Assembly: GCA_902802975.1 (NCBI GenBank)
Contig: CADCOF010000183.1
Location: 1 to 11,431 of the forward strand
Source of the DNA: an uncultured Ruminococcus sp.
GTDB lineage: Bacteria > Bacillota > Clostridia > Oscillospirales > Acutalibacteraceae
Length of the DNA: 11,431 nucleotides
Direction of reading: 5' to 3'
A model generated the notes under the pieces. It ran no database searches. It worked only from the letters and a program-made list of their open reading frames with translations, and was not told where the DNA came from. This document shows, one piece after another, positions 1-6,904 of this stretch. Both the position numbers and the translations under genes were made by a program. The number at the start of each line of letters is the position of its first letter. Within the stretch, counting starts at the first letter, position 1.

Positions 1-51
1 CCCTTTAGGGGAGGTGTCACAAGGTACGTAGTACCTTGTGACGGAGGGGTT
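1..51. repeat. Palindromic intergenic repeat, probably cut by the window edge
   Basis: A perfect 12-bp inverted repeat (16-27 and 31-42, GTCACAAGGTAC with a 3-nt spacer) is flanked by a CCCTTTAGGGGAGGT arm on the left and CGGAGGGG on the right. This layout (CCCCTAAAGGGG-type arm, GTCAC...GTGAC core, GGAGGGG arm) is, from memory, that of dispersed repeats common in intergenic DNA of gut Clostridia. The element probably starts left of base 1. It could act as a terminator-like hairpin for a gene outside the window, but no T-tract follows it. Family assignment is from recollection and was not searched. Confidence 0.55.
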
Positions 52-77
52 CCAATCTGCGACTTTTGGCACAGTCT

Positions 78-97
78 GAATTCCGAATTCCGAATTC
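78..97. repeat. Heptamer tandem repeat GAATTCC, nearly 3 copies
   Basis: GAATTCC occurs at 78-84 and 85-91, with a partial third copy (GAATTC) at 92-97. It lies between the palindromic repeat and AT-rich DNA, outside any gene. Two other 7-bp tandem repeats occur at 10811-10863 in this window. Confidence 0.8.
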
Positions 98-165
98 TTC
101 TCAATCCTCCAAATAAAAAACTACTAAATAACTGTAACTTTTTATATATTTTTTGGTTCATCACC

Positions 166-194
166 TTGCATTATGTGTTTTATTATGATATAAT
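166..194 (+). promoter_or_regulatory. Possible distal sigma-A-type promoter
   Basis: TTGCAT (166-171), a 17-base spacer and TATAAT (189-194) would start transcription near 201. If used, it would give the pilus operon a ~345-nt leader or make a short RNA of about 280 nt ending before the next promoter. No gene lies directly downstream, which is why I rate it only moderate. Confidence 0.4.
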
Positions 195-444
195 AAGACC
201 ATAGCACGGAAATTTGTGTATATTAATGCTAAAAACAGTTGACTTTAGTTTTCTCTTTGTGATAAGTTACACATTTATTGTGAAATATTTTTGGTTCGAT
301 CAGGTATTTGAATGTGTTCTCTGCTTTGAGAATGCTTATTTTTGCGGCAATTATTACAAAATCATACTTCAAATTGTCGAAATTATTAATCAATAAAGCA
401 AAATTGCACAGAAAACCGGCGTGAAATTTGTACATTTATTTGCA

Positions 445-474
445 TTGAAAATATCGGTGTATCTATTGTATAAT
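445..474 (+). promoter_or_regulatory. Promoter of the pilMN-pilO-pilD operon
   Basis: TTGAAA (445-450), an 18-base spacer and TATAAT (469-474) predict a start of transcription near 481. This also helps choose the start codon of the first gene: the in-frame GTG at 486 would be almost leaderless, while the ATG at 546 has a ~65-nt leader with an AGGGTGG sequence upstream. Confidence 0.6.
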
Positions 475-488
475 AATATCGTATAGTG

Positions 489-513
489 CGGCTTGCAGAA
501 AGCTGCGTAGCCG
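489..513 (+). promoter_or_regulatory. Leader hairpin at the predicted 5' end of the pilMN mRNA
   Basis: CGGCT (489-493) pairs with AGCCG (509-513), and inside it GCAG (495-498) pairs with CTGC (503-506) around an AAAG loop. The hairpin would sit about 8 nt after the predicted transcript start, where such structures can protect mRNA from decay. It is followed by the palindrome AATTTTAAAATT (515-526), not by a T-tract, so it does not look like a terminator. Confidence 0.4.
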
Positions 514-545
514 AAATTTTAAAATTAGGGTGGTGCAGTCACAAA

Positions 546-2333
546 ATGAAATATGCAATTGTTCAGGTGTCTAAGTATTATGTGTGCATTACGCCTGCTG
601 AGTCCGGAAAACAGTTCGTCAGCACCGGCAAAGATCGTGATGCTAAGAAGCCTGATTACGAGGTTACGTTCAGAGAACCTCTGGTAGTGTTCCTGCCGGA
701 GAGCATTAGAAGCCAGGCATGGAACTTTCCGCGTGATCTGGCAGAGGTTGTTAAGATGTCGATGCGAAACGCAAAGATTGATATCAAGGACATTATCCTT
801 TGCGCAGAATGCGACCAGCTTATCAGCCAGGAGTATCAGCATACTCCCGCAAAAGATAAGTATCTGAGAATTTTCGCCGAAAACGAGGCAAAGGGTCTTG
901 TAAGCGACGACATCTCAAATTACTCGCTCATCAACTGCGAGTACGGCGCGGGCAATCAGAAAGAAGAGGAAGCAACACAGCTTGGCGCAAATGTTTATAT
1001 TATGCCGAAGTCTTATGTTGAAGAGCTGAAAGCTGCATTCAGAGAGCAGTCACTTACACTTTACAAGCTCATTCCTCCCACTGTCAGCATGATCAAAATC
1101 GCAAAACAGGGCATAAACAGTATCGACAAGTCCGTAGCTCTCATAAGCGCCGATTTCTGCTCCGCTCGTCTTCTCGTTATGCAAAAAGGCGTTCCGGTAT
1201 ATGCGCATTCGTTCCCATTGCCGCTTGGCGATATTGCGAACGTGTTTGCAAACGATCAGAATTGTACTCTTGAAGAGGCTTTCGAGGTTATCCGTAAATA
1301 CGGCGTGGGTATCTCCGAAAAATGTAATTCCCGTCAGGCAGGACGCGAGATGCGTCAGATATTCGAGAACTTCTCAAGTGATATCGTAAGAAGTCTTCGA
1401 ATGGTACTCCTTAGCCTGCGTATCGAGCTTGAAACTGTTTATGCGTCAGACTTCGGCGCGTATATTCCCGGTGTACTCAAGCATATCCGTATGATGAATA
1501 TCCAGGCGGACGAGATCAATCTTATCTCCGACGCGTTCACATCGCTTACAAACGTTCCGATTATCACAAAAGAAACAGACGAGGCCGGCTACAAGACAGC
1601 TTGTTTCTATACTTACACATATCTTGTCAACAGCGGCGGACAGGCCGAGAACAACCTGGCATACATTACGGGCGGTAAGAACGTAGACCTCGGCGGCGCG
1701 GCTGCAGGACTCGGAAATATTGCCGCAATGGCATTTGCCGTTTTGGCTATAGGCGTTATGGTATTTGTCGGATTGCGGTCATATGGACTTGAGGTGCGCG
1801 CTCAGCAGGACGAGGCGCGGCTCAACGATGTAAAATACGATGAAATCAAAGACAAACTCCAGCAGCAGGAGACGCTGCGAAATAAAATGGCTAACGCCGA
1901 GCAGGACAGAAAGGCTCTCCCGAAGCCGAACGCAAACGTGTGCGATATCATGGAAGAAGTATTCAAGCAGCTTACAGAAAAAGTACCTTCCGTTGAAAAG
2001 TATGTTGTAAACAGCGATGACAACGAAATCGAGAATACTTTTACTGTTGAGACAATGGAAGACTACACAAACCTTCAGGAAGAGATTCGCGCAGATGGCT
2101 TCTTCAGCATTAATTCCGCTTTGTCATCTAAGCAGAAGTCGGTTAAAAACAAGAACGCGGACGGCGGAACGGATATTACATATGAATACAGCGTAACTCA
2201 TACATTTACTGTAGAAGGCGTTAAGAACCAGACTACTGAGGAAGAGGATACGGACGAAGGTTTCCATACGGATATCAGCCGTGGTACTAACTTCGATGAG
2301 ATGACAGCATCGGCGAGAGGAGATTCAGAATAA
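546..2333 (+). CDS. pilM: PilM-PilN fusion, type IV pilus alignment protein
   Basis: A 595-aa protein that joins two normally separate pilus proteins. Residues 1 to ~380 look like a PilM actin-like cytoplasmic domain. Residues ~392-411 form one membrane helix, followed by a charged, probably coiled-coil stretch (~412-455) and a PilN-like extracytoplasmic domain. The tail (~562-595) is acidic. PilM/PilN normally link the motor ATPases to PilO in the inner-membrane alignment complex. The order PilM domain, helix, PilN domain is that of GspL in type II secretion. The usual PilM nucleotide motif (DIGxxxxK near the N-terminus) is absent: the protein starts MKYAIVQVSKYYVCIT. A second phosphate-loop-like stretch (ISADFCSARLL, around D203) is degenerate. 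Start ATG 546 is preferred over GTG 486 because of the promoter position. The pilO start follows one base after the stop. Confidence 0.75.
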   Translation: MKYAIVQVSKYYVCITPAESGKQFVSTGKDRDAKKPDYEVTFREPLVVFLPESIRSQAWNFPRDLAEVVKMSMRNAKIDIKDIILCAECDQLISQEYQHTPAKDKYLRIFAENEAKGLVSDDISNYSLINCEYGAGNQKEEEATQLGANVYIMPKSYVEELKAAFREQSLTLYKLIPPTVSMIKIAKQGINSIDKSVALISADFCSARLLVMQKGVPVYAHSFPLPLGDIANVFANDQNCTLEEAFEVIRKYGVGISEKCNSRQAGREMRQIFENFSSDIVRSLRMVLLSLRIELETVYASDFGAYIPGVLKHIRMMNIQADEINLISDAFTSLTNVPIITKETDEAGYKTACFYTYTYLVNSGGQAENNLAYITGGKNVDLGGAAAGLGNIAAMAFAVLAIGVMVFVGLRSYGLEVRAQQDEARLNDVKYDEIKDKLQQQETLRNKMANAEQDRKALPKPNANVCDIMEEVFKQLTEKVPSVEKYVVNSDDNEIENTFTVETMEDYTNLQEEIRADGFFSINSALSSKQKSVKNKNADGGTDITYEYSVTHTFTVEGVKNQTTEEEDTDEGFHTDISRGTNFDEMTASARGDSE

Positions 2334-2334
2334 T

Positions 2335-2979
2335 ATGGCGGCGAAAGATAATAAAAATACCAAGAAAGTGTCCGGCGCATTGGTTGCGGCAGTAGTTGTA
2401 ATTATTGCCATTGCGGCGTTTGTACCTACTGTTTACATGCCGTATAAAAACAAAAAACCGGAAATGGATGCAAAGCATCAGGAAGCTATGGATACAATAG
2501 ATTTTTATAATAAGTCTATTGAAAACCAAAGCGCAATAGAAGCCGAGATTGACGAGCTTACAGCAAAATGGGACGAATATCAGAAGTCAATGTTTATTGA
2601 TCCTGCAACTGCGCTCAAGGACGTGAACGACGCAATTAACAAGCAGGAAATAACGCTTAAAGAATTCAAGCAGCTTGACCCTAAGGAAGACCCCAGCGGC
2701 ACTGTTACCGCAGAAGGAAATCCGCTGTACTATCAGACCATTAATATTCAGGGACGCTGCACACAAGAGCAGCTGATAAAACTTCTCAGCTACATAGAAG
2801 AAGAGTCTATCGGTGCGTATTACGTAAAGAAGCTCGAGGCGTCTCCTCCGAATAAGACTGCTCAGGACAGCGACATTGCTGATGACGTTCTCGATTTCAA
2901 GATGGATGTTTACCTCTACTACTTCAACCAGTCTATCGTTATAAAGCCCGAGACTTCAGACACAGATTCAGGTTCTTGA
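2335..2979 (+). CDS. pilO: PilO-like type IV pilus alignment protein
   Basis: A 214-aa bitopic protein with a short basic N-terminus (MAAKDNKNTKK), one membrane helix at ~13-34, a heptad-like charged region (~38-90) and a C-terminal extracytoplasmic domain with the strand-helix pattern of PilO (YYQTINIQGRCTQEQLIKLL, ~137-156). PilO pairs with PilN to form the scaffold that couples the cytoplasmic motor to the growing pilus. The gene begins one base after the pilMN stop, with AGGAG at 2318-2322 inside the end of pilMN, so translation is probably coupled. Sequence conservation of PilO is low, and much of this call rests on size, topology and position between pilMN and the prepilin peptidase. 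Confidence 0.7.
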   Translation: MAAKDNKNTKKVSGALVAAVVVIIAIAAFVPTVYMPYKNKKPEMDAKHQEAMDTIDFYNKSIENQSAIEAEIDELTAKWDEYQKSMFIDPATALKDVNDAINKQEITLKEFKQLDPKEDPSGTVTAEGNPLYYQTINIQGRCTQEQLIKLLSYIEEESIGAYYVKKLEASPPNKTAQDSDIADDVLDFKMDVYLYYFNQSIVIKPETSDTDSGS

Positions 2980-3007
2980 TCGCCCTGAAACGCGCCGGTA
3001 CATATTT

Positions 3008-3772
3008 ATGGAAATCAGAGATATTATCGCGGCAGTTGTCAGCGCGGCAGTCAGTGTTCCGATGGGAATGTTTGGCTGCTCACTGCTGAATAAAATACCC
3101 GCAAAGTGGCTGTGCGATTATGATGAAGAGCCGTCGCAGGAACTGTTGAGCGGCGTTCGATTCAAAATGAAGCCCTACGGTGTCATAATGGGTGTTGTGT
3201 TGGCTGTTTTGTCGGCTGCGCTGATGTTGACTAATATGCTGACGCTGCGTTCCGTGCTTGGCGTGATCCTGTTCTGGACGCTCGTTCTGATCGCGGCAGC
3301 GGACATTAAATATCAGATTATACCTGATCAGTTCACTGTGGCAGCGGCGGTTGTTTGCGTGGCGTATGCAGTGACGGACGTTATAGCTGATAATGTGTTC
3401 AGCGACAAATGGTACGATCCGCTGATAGGACTTGCAGTAGGCGGCGGAATACTCATGATAATGGATTTGTTCAGCTTTGCTGTTCTGAAAAAAGAAGGTT
3501 TTGGTTTTGGTGATATAAAGCTTTTGGCAGCTTTGGGCATATTGTTTGGCTGGAAGTATATTATTGTCGTTATGGTAATGGCGTCGCTTGTTGCGGCTGT
3601 GCATTTTCTTATCTTAATTTTTAAGCATAATGGAAAAATGGATGAGGGTTCATATCTTCCAATGGCACCTTATTTATGTCTGGGTGCTATGATAACATTG
3701 GTTTGTTTGCCATGGCTTGAAAAGCTGTTTGATTTATACGCAACAGTTTTGAGTATGACATATTTGCCGTAA
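3008..3772 (+). CDS. pilD: Prepilin peptidase (peptidase family A24)
   Basis: A 254-aa polytopic membrane aspartyl protease that cleaves the leader from prepilins at the cytoplasmic membrane face. About eight hydrophobic segments are visible. The two catalytic aspartates are D99 in AAADIKYQIIPD and D169 in the GxGD motif GFGFGDIK. A YLPMAPYLCLGA stretch (~216-227) matches the conserved LPFGPxLxxGA region of the family. The N-terminus is short and lacks the CxxC...CxxC zinc tetrad of the bifunctional PilD methyltransferase domain; a vestige remains (GCSLLNKIPAKWLCDY, ~23-38). N-methylation of mature pilins by this protein is therefore doubtful. The gene lies 28 bases after pilO, and no strong ribosome binding site is seen before ATG 3008. 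Its loop could be shorter than the family norm, but the catalytic part is intact. Confidence 0.88.
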   Translation: MEIRDIIAAVVSAAVSVPMGMFGCSLLNKIPAKWLCDYDEEPSQELLSGVRFKMKPYGVIMGVVLAVLSAALMLTNMLTLRSVLGVILFWTLVLIAAADIKYQIIPDQFTVAAAVVCVAYAVTDVIADNVFSDKWYDPLIGLAVGGGILMIMDLFSFAVLKKEGFGFGDIKLLAALGILFGWKYIIVVMVMASLVAAVHFLILIFKHNGKMDEGSYLPMAPYLCLGAMITLVCLPWLEKLFDLYATVLSMTYLP

Positions 3773-3783
3773 TTCTATTGTCG

Positions 3784-3829
3784 GTGCAGATCCCTTTTAT
3801 GGGGGTCTGCACGGCATGTATTTGTTTTT
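3784..3829 (+). terminator. Possible terminator after pilD with an alternative pairing
   Basis: GTGCAGATCCC (3784-3794) pairs with GGG(G)TCTGCAC (3802-3812) around a 7-nt loop. A T-rich run (3821-3829) begins 8 bases after the stem, which is late for a classic intrinsic terminator. The same GTGCAGA recurs at 3834-3840 and can also pair with TCTGCAC 3806-3812, so two exclusive folds are possible. Confidence 0.45.
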
Positions 3830-3870
3830 ACAAGTGCAGAATATGTGTCTGTATTTGTAAATACAAATAT

Positions 3871-3900
3871 TTGAACTATTAAAATAAATTATTCTAACAT
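3871..3900 (+). promoter_or_regulatory. Possible pilB promoter
   Basis: TTGAAC (3871-3876), an 18-base spacer and TAACAT (3895-3900) would start transcription near 3907, just before the AAGGAGA ribosome binding site at 3914-3920. The -10 box is imperfect. A short palindrome (TGTATTT/AAATACA, 3850-3865) lies directly upstream and could be an operator. Confidence 0.35.
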
Positions 3901-3930
3901 CTATATTAAAGTAAAGGAGATAATTTTTTT

Positions 3931-5631
3931 ATGAGAGCAAACAGCTTGAAAATGGGTCAGATTCTGATCAACATGGGTGCTATCACACCTGATCAGCTTG
4001 ACCAGGCGCTTAGTATGCAGAGAGCGTCGGGAAGACGTTTGGGTGAGATTCTCACTAAGGAAAAAATGTGCGAGGAAGACAAGATTTGTTTCGCTCTTTC
4101 GAAGCAGTTTTCAATCCCATATGTAGACCTTGACGAAGTTGAGCTGAAAGAAGAACTTTCAAACGTTCTTTCTGCGGAGATTTCGGAACAGTGCATGGTA
4201 GTTCCGCTTGAGGTAATCGACAGAACTTTGACTATTGCCGTTGCCGACCCGCTCGACTACAAAGGTCTTAACAAAATTCAAACAACAACGAGAATGACGG
4301 TACAGCCCGTTATCGCGGCACCTTCTCAGATTCAGAAGGCGCATCAGGCACTCTATGCGTCAAAGCGCGCAATGGACGAGGCAAGAGAGTTTATTTCCAG
4401 CCAGGTAAGCCAGGCAGGCAAAGAGGACGAAATCGCCGACGCAAAGAATGCCGCAGATGATCAGCCGATCATTCGTTTCGTTAATAATATGATCGAAGAA
4501 GCTGTACGTCTGAAGACATCCGATATTCATATCGAGCCGATGGAGGAAGTTCTCCTCATCCGCTTCAGAATCGACGGTAAGCTCCAAAAATACATGGAAA
4601 CGAGCGCACAGCTTGCGCCTTCTGTTACATCGCGTATTAAGTTCATCGGCGGAATGAACATCGCCGAGAAACGTATCCCGCAGGACGGTCGTATCAACTA
4701 TCGTGTAGGCAACACCGAAGTCGACATGCGTATTTCGATCCTTCCCGTTGTATTCGGCGAGAAGGTCTGCGCCAGAATTACAACCGCCCTCGGTCTTAAA
4801 ATGGATAAGCACGCTATTGGATTCCTTCCCGAAAATCTCGAAAAATATGATAAACTCTTGTCTTCAAACCGTGGCATTATCCTTGTAACGGGAGCTACAG
4901 GTTCCGGTAAATCAACAACGCTTTACACAGGTCTTAAGGGCGTAATGAGAGAAGATATCAACATCATCACCGTTGAGAACCCTGTCGAGATGATTATCCC
5001 CGGCATCAACCAGGTTGATATCAACGCTAAGGCCGGTCTTACATTCGCAAGCGCACTTCGTTCAATTCTTCGTCAAGACCCCGACATTATCATGATCGGT
5101 GAGATTCGAGACAAAGAAACAGCCGAAATCGCAGCGTCCGCCGCAGTTACAGGTCACTTGGTTCTCTCCACATTGCATACATACAACGCTGCATCTTCAA
5201 TTATCCGTCTTGTCGACATGGGCGTTGAACCGTTCATGGTATCTTCAACAATCATCGGCGTTATCGCTCAGCGACTTGTGCGCAGACTGTGCGTAAACTG
5301 CAAGGAGCCATATATCGCCGGCGAACATGAGCTGCATCTTCTCGGTATCGACGATCCATCGCTTGAAATACAGCTGTACAGAGCACCCGAGGGCGGCTGC
5401 GAACGCTGCAACAGATCGGGTCACAAGGGACGTCTTGCCGTTCATGAAGTGTTGATGGTATCTCCCGCTATCAGACGTGCTATCCAGCAGGATAAGGCGA
5501 CGGAGGATATTCATGCTATTGCTGTTGAAGAGGGCATGATCTCCATGAGAGAAAATCTGCGCATGAATGTTATCAGCGGTATTATTTCGCTTGAAACAAT
5601 GCTTGAAGCAGCAAGCGAAGATATGATGTGA
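3931..5631 (+). CDS. pilB: Type IV pilus assembly (extension) ATPase PilB
   Basis: A 566-aa cytoplasmic hexameric ATPase of the GspE/PilB family that powers pilus extension. Residues ~1-150 are the MshEN/GspE N-terminal domain (LGEIL... and the IPYVDLDEV region), followed by a linker and the motor domain from ~180. Motifs seen: Walker A GATGSGKST (321-329), Walker B region DPDIIMIGEIRD (383-394), His box VTGHLVLSTLHT (406-417), and four zinc-ligand cysteines C454, C457, C490, C493 (CVNC...CERC) typical of PilB and absent from PilT. The Asp box reads ITVENPVE (346-353), with Asn350 where Asp is usual. MshEN domains in some relatives bind c-di-GMP; I cannot tell from sequence whether this one does. 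A good ribosome binding site (AAGGAGA, 3914-3920) supports ATG 3931. Confidence 0.95.
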   Translation: MRANSLKMGQILINMGAITPDQLDQALSMQRASGRRLGEILTKEKMCEEDKICFALSKQFSIPYVDLDEVELKEELSNVLSAEISEQCMVVPLEVIDRTLTIAVADPLDYKGLNKIQTTTRMTVQPVIAAPSQIQKAHQALYASKRAMDEAREFISSQVSQAGKEDEIADAKNAADDQPIIRFVNNMIEEAVRLKTSDIHIEPMEEVLLIRFRIDGKLQKYMETSAQLAPSVTSRIKFIGGMNIAEKRIPQDGRINYRVGNTEVDMRISILPVVFGEKVCARITTALGLKMDKHAIGFLPENLEKYDKLLSSNRGIILVTGATGSGKSTTLYTGLKGVMREDINIITVENPVEMIIPGINQVDINAKAGLTFASALRSILRQDPDIIMIGEIRDKETAEIAASAAVTGHLVLSTLHTYNAASSIIRLVDMGVEPFMVSSTIIGVIAQRLVRRLCVNCKEPYIAGEHELHLLGIDDPSLEIQLYRAPEGGCERCNRSGHKGRLAVHEVLMVSPAIRRAIQQDKATEDIHAIAVEEGMISMRENLRMNVISGIISLETMLEAASEDMM

Positions 5632-5662
5632 TTATAATTTGCACAAAATCTAAATATTTTTG

Positions 5663-5691
5663 TTGTAAATTTCGGAATAATATGATATAAT
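5663..5691 (+). promoter_or_regulatory. Promoter of pilT-pilC
   Basis: TTGTAA (5663-5668), a 17-base spacer and TATAAT (5686-5691, preceded by ATATGA) predict transcription from about 5698. This leaves a ~95-nt leader before pilT. The same TTGTAA-17-TATAAT arrangement occurs in front of ireB at 10476-10504. Confidence 0.65.
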
Positions 5692-5712
5692 TACAGGTGT
5701 AATAATTGTAAT

Positions 5713-5769
5713 GCACTTCCATGCTAAAAATACAACTTTAGGGCATGATCACTTGCGTGTGTGATGTGC
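5713..5769 (+). promoter_or_regulatory. Possible structured leader RNA of pilT (three-way junction)
   Basis: Within the predicted pilT leader three helices can form together. GCAC 5713-5716 pairs with GTGC 5766-5769. CATGC plus TAAA (5720-5728) pairs with TTTA and GCATG (5737-5740, 5743-5747), with a GG bulge. ATCAC 5748-5752 pairs with GTGAT 5761-5765. The ribosome binding sequence GGGGGA (5780-5785) follows 10 nt later. It matches no riboswitch class I can recall, including both c-di-GMP classes. Several helices are short, so chance pairing is possible. Confidence 0.35.
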
Positions 5770-5792
5770 CGCGTGAAATGGGGGAAATATAG

Positions 5793-6893
5793 ATGGATTT
5801 CTTATCAATGGTAAGAGAGGCAGTTGAGGCGGGCTGTTCCGATATTCATATGTCCGCAGGCAACTGTCCGGCATACCGTCTGCACGGTACAATGAGATAC
5901 TGGGACGGTGACCCGCTGACCGATGAAGATGTAACCTACATGATCAGCCAGGTTCTTAACAAAGAACGTTTCGATACGTTTATGGATACGTGCGACGTCG
6001 ATGGTGCGGCAACAATCGAGGGCGTAAGCCGTTTTCGTATCAATGCTTTCCGCACAAGAAACGGTGCGTCGCTCGTAATGCGAGTTATTAACGAAAATAC
6101 TCCGGAGCTTGACAAGCTGAATCTTCCCGCGTCTATTGCAAAAATTTTGGAGCTTAAGGAAGGTCTTGTTCTTGTAACAGGTCCTACAGGTTCGGGTAAA
6201 TCAACAACGCTTGCCGCTATTGTTCATCAGATCAACAGAGAACGCAACCTCAATATCGTAACTATCGAAGACCCGGTTGAGTACCTTCACAAGCCTATAG
6301 GCTGTGTTATCAACCAGCGTGAGATCGGTCCCGACAGCCGTTCATACCACACGGCTCTTCGTGCCGTACTTCGTGAAGACCCCGATATTATCCAGATCGG
6401 TGAGATTCGTGACTTCGAGTCCGTTTCTATCGCTTTGTCTGCAGCCGAGACAGGACACCTTGTGTTCTCTACACTTCATACAGAGGGTGCGGCAAAAACA
6501 ATCGACCGTCTTGTCGATATGTATCCCGCGGCACAGCAGCGTCAGGCACTTGGTCAGATTTCCACATCGCTTAAGTGCGTTGTATCGCAGCGTCTTCTTC
6601 CTCGTTCGGATATCCCCGGACGTATCGGCGCATTTGAGATCATGTTCGTAAACGGTGCTATATCAAACCTTATTCGTGAAAATAAGATTGCAATGATCGA
6701 GCAGGTTATTGAGACAAGTAAGGGCTCCGGTATGATCACGAGAAATAAGAGTATCCAGATGCTCTTTGACAGAGGATTTATCAACGCGCAGACTGCAAGA
6801 GAATACAGCTTCGATGTTGGTACGACTGAGTCGGCACCGGGTCAAGGCTCTCAGATGCCGTCGTATATGGCCGGTGGCATGAACAGAAGATGA
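5793..6893 (+). CDS. pilT: Type IV pilus retraction ATPase PilT
   Basis: A 366-aa cytoplasmic hexameric ATPase that depolymerises pili and drives twitching movement. The N-terminal PAS-like domain (~1-105) begins with the typical CSDIHMSAG stretch (15-23). Motor motifs are complete: Walker A GPTGSGKST (130-138), Asp box VTIEDPVEY (156-164), Walker B region DPDIIQIGEIRD (196-207) and His box ETGHLVFSTLHT (219-230). It lacks the PilB N-terminal domain and zinc cysteines, which separates it from PilB. The C-terminal motif AIRNLIRE, linked to retraction in PilT proteins, reads AISNLIRE here (289-296). A tail rich in Gly, Ser and Met (~343-366) follows. It has its own promoter and a GGGGGA ribosome binding site. 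The pilC start codon is 11 bases after the stop. Confidence 0.95.
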   Translation: MDFLSMVREAVEAGCSDIHMSAGNCPAYRLHGTMRYWDGDPLTDEDVTYMISQVLNKERFDTFMDTCDVDGAATIEGVSRFRINAFRTRNGASLVMRVINENTPELDKLNLPASIAKILELKEGLVLVTGPTGSGKSTTLAAIVHQINRERNLNIVTIEDPVEYLHKPIGCVINQREIGPDSRSYHTALRAVLREDPDIIQIGEIRDFESVSIALSAAETGHLVFSTLHTEGAAKTIDRLVDMYPAAQQRQALGQISTSLKCVVSQRLLPRSDIPGRIGAFEIMFVNGAISNLIRENKIAMIEQVIETSKGSGMITRNKSIQMLFDRGFINAQTAREYSFDVGTTESAPGQGSQMPSYMAGGMNRR

Positions 6894-6904
6894 GGTGACA
6901 AGAA

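Larger units (their letters stand above)
98..545. other. AT-rich gene-free region upstream of the pilus operon
   Basis: About 450 bases with no gene I can support. A 60-codon reading frame at 214-396 starts with GTG, lacks a clear ribosome binding site and has a composition like translated AT-rich noise. The region holds a possible promoter at 166-194, a better one at 445-474 and a leader hairpin at 489-513. I looked for c-di-GMP riboswitch signatures, because pilus genes in clostridia can be controlled that way, and saw none. Confidence 0.6.

Noticed and set aside
214..396. 60-codon reading frame in the AT-rich leader
   Set aside because: GTG start without a clear ribosome binding site, and a Phe/Ile/Tyr-rich composition expected from translating AT-rich DNA.
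486..545. N-terminal 20-residue extension of PilMN from GTG 486
   Set aside because: The predicted transcript starts near 481, leaving no room for a ribosome binding site, and the region forms a hairpin; the ATG at 546 begins with a typical domain start.
4360..4812. 150-codon antisense reading frame inside pilB
   Set aside because: It lies entirely opposite a well-supported gene and encodes nothing recognisable; it follows from codon bias of the sense strand.
5698..5792. c-di-GMP riboswitch (class I or II) before pilT
   Set aside because: The conserved core sequences of both classes are absent, so only an unassigned structured leader is proposed.
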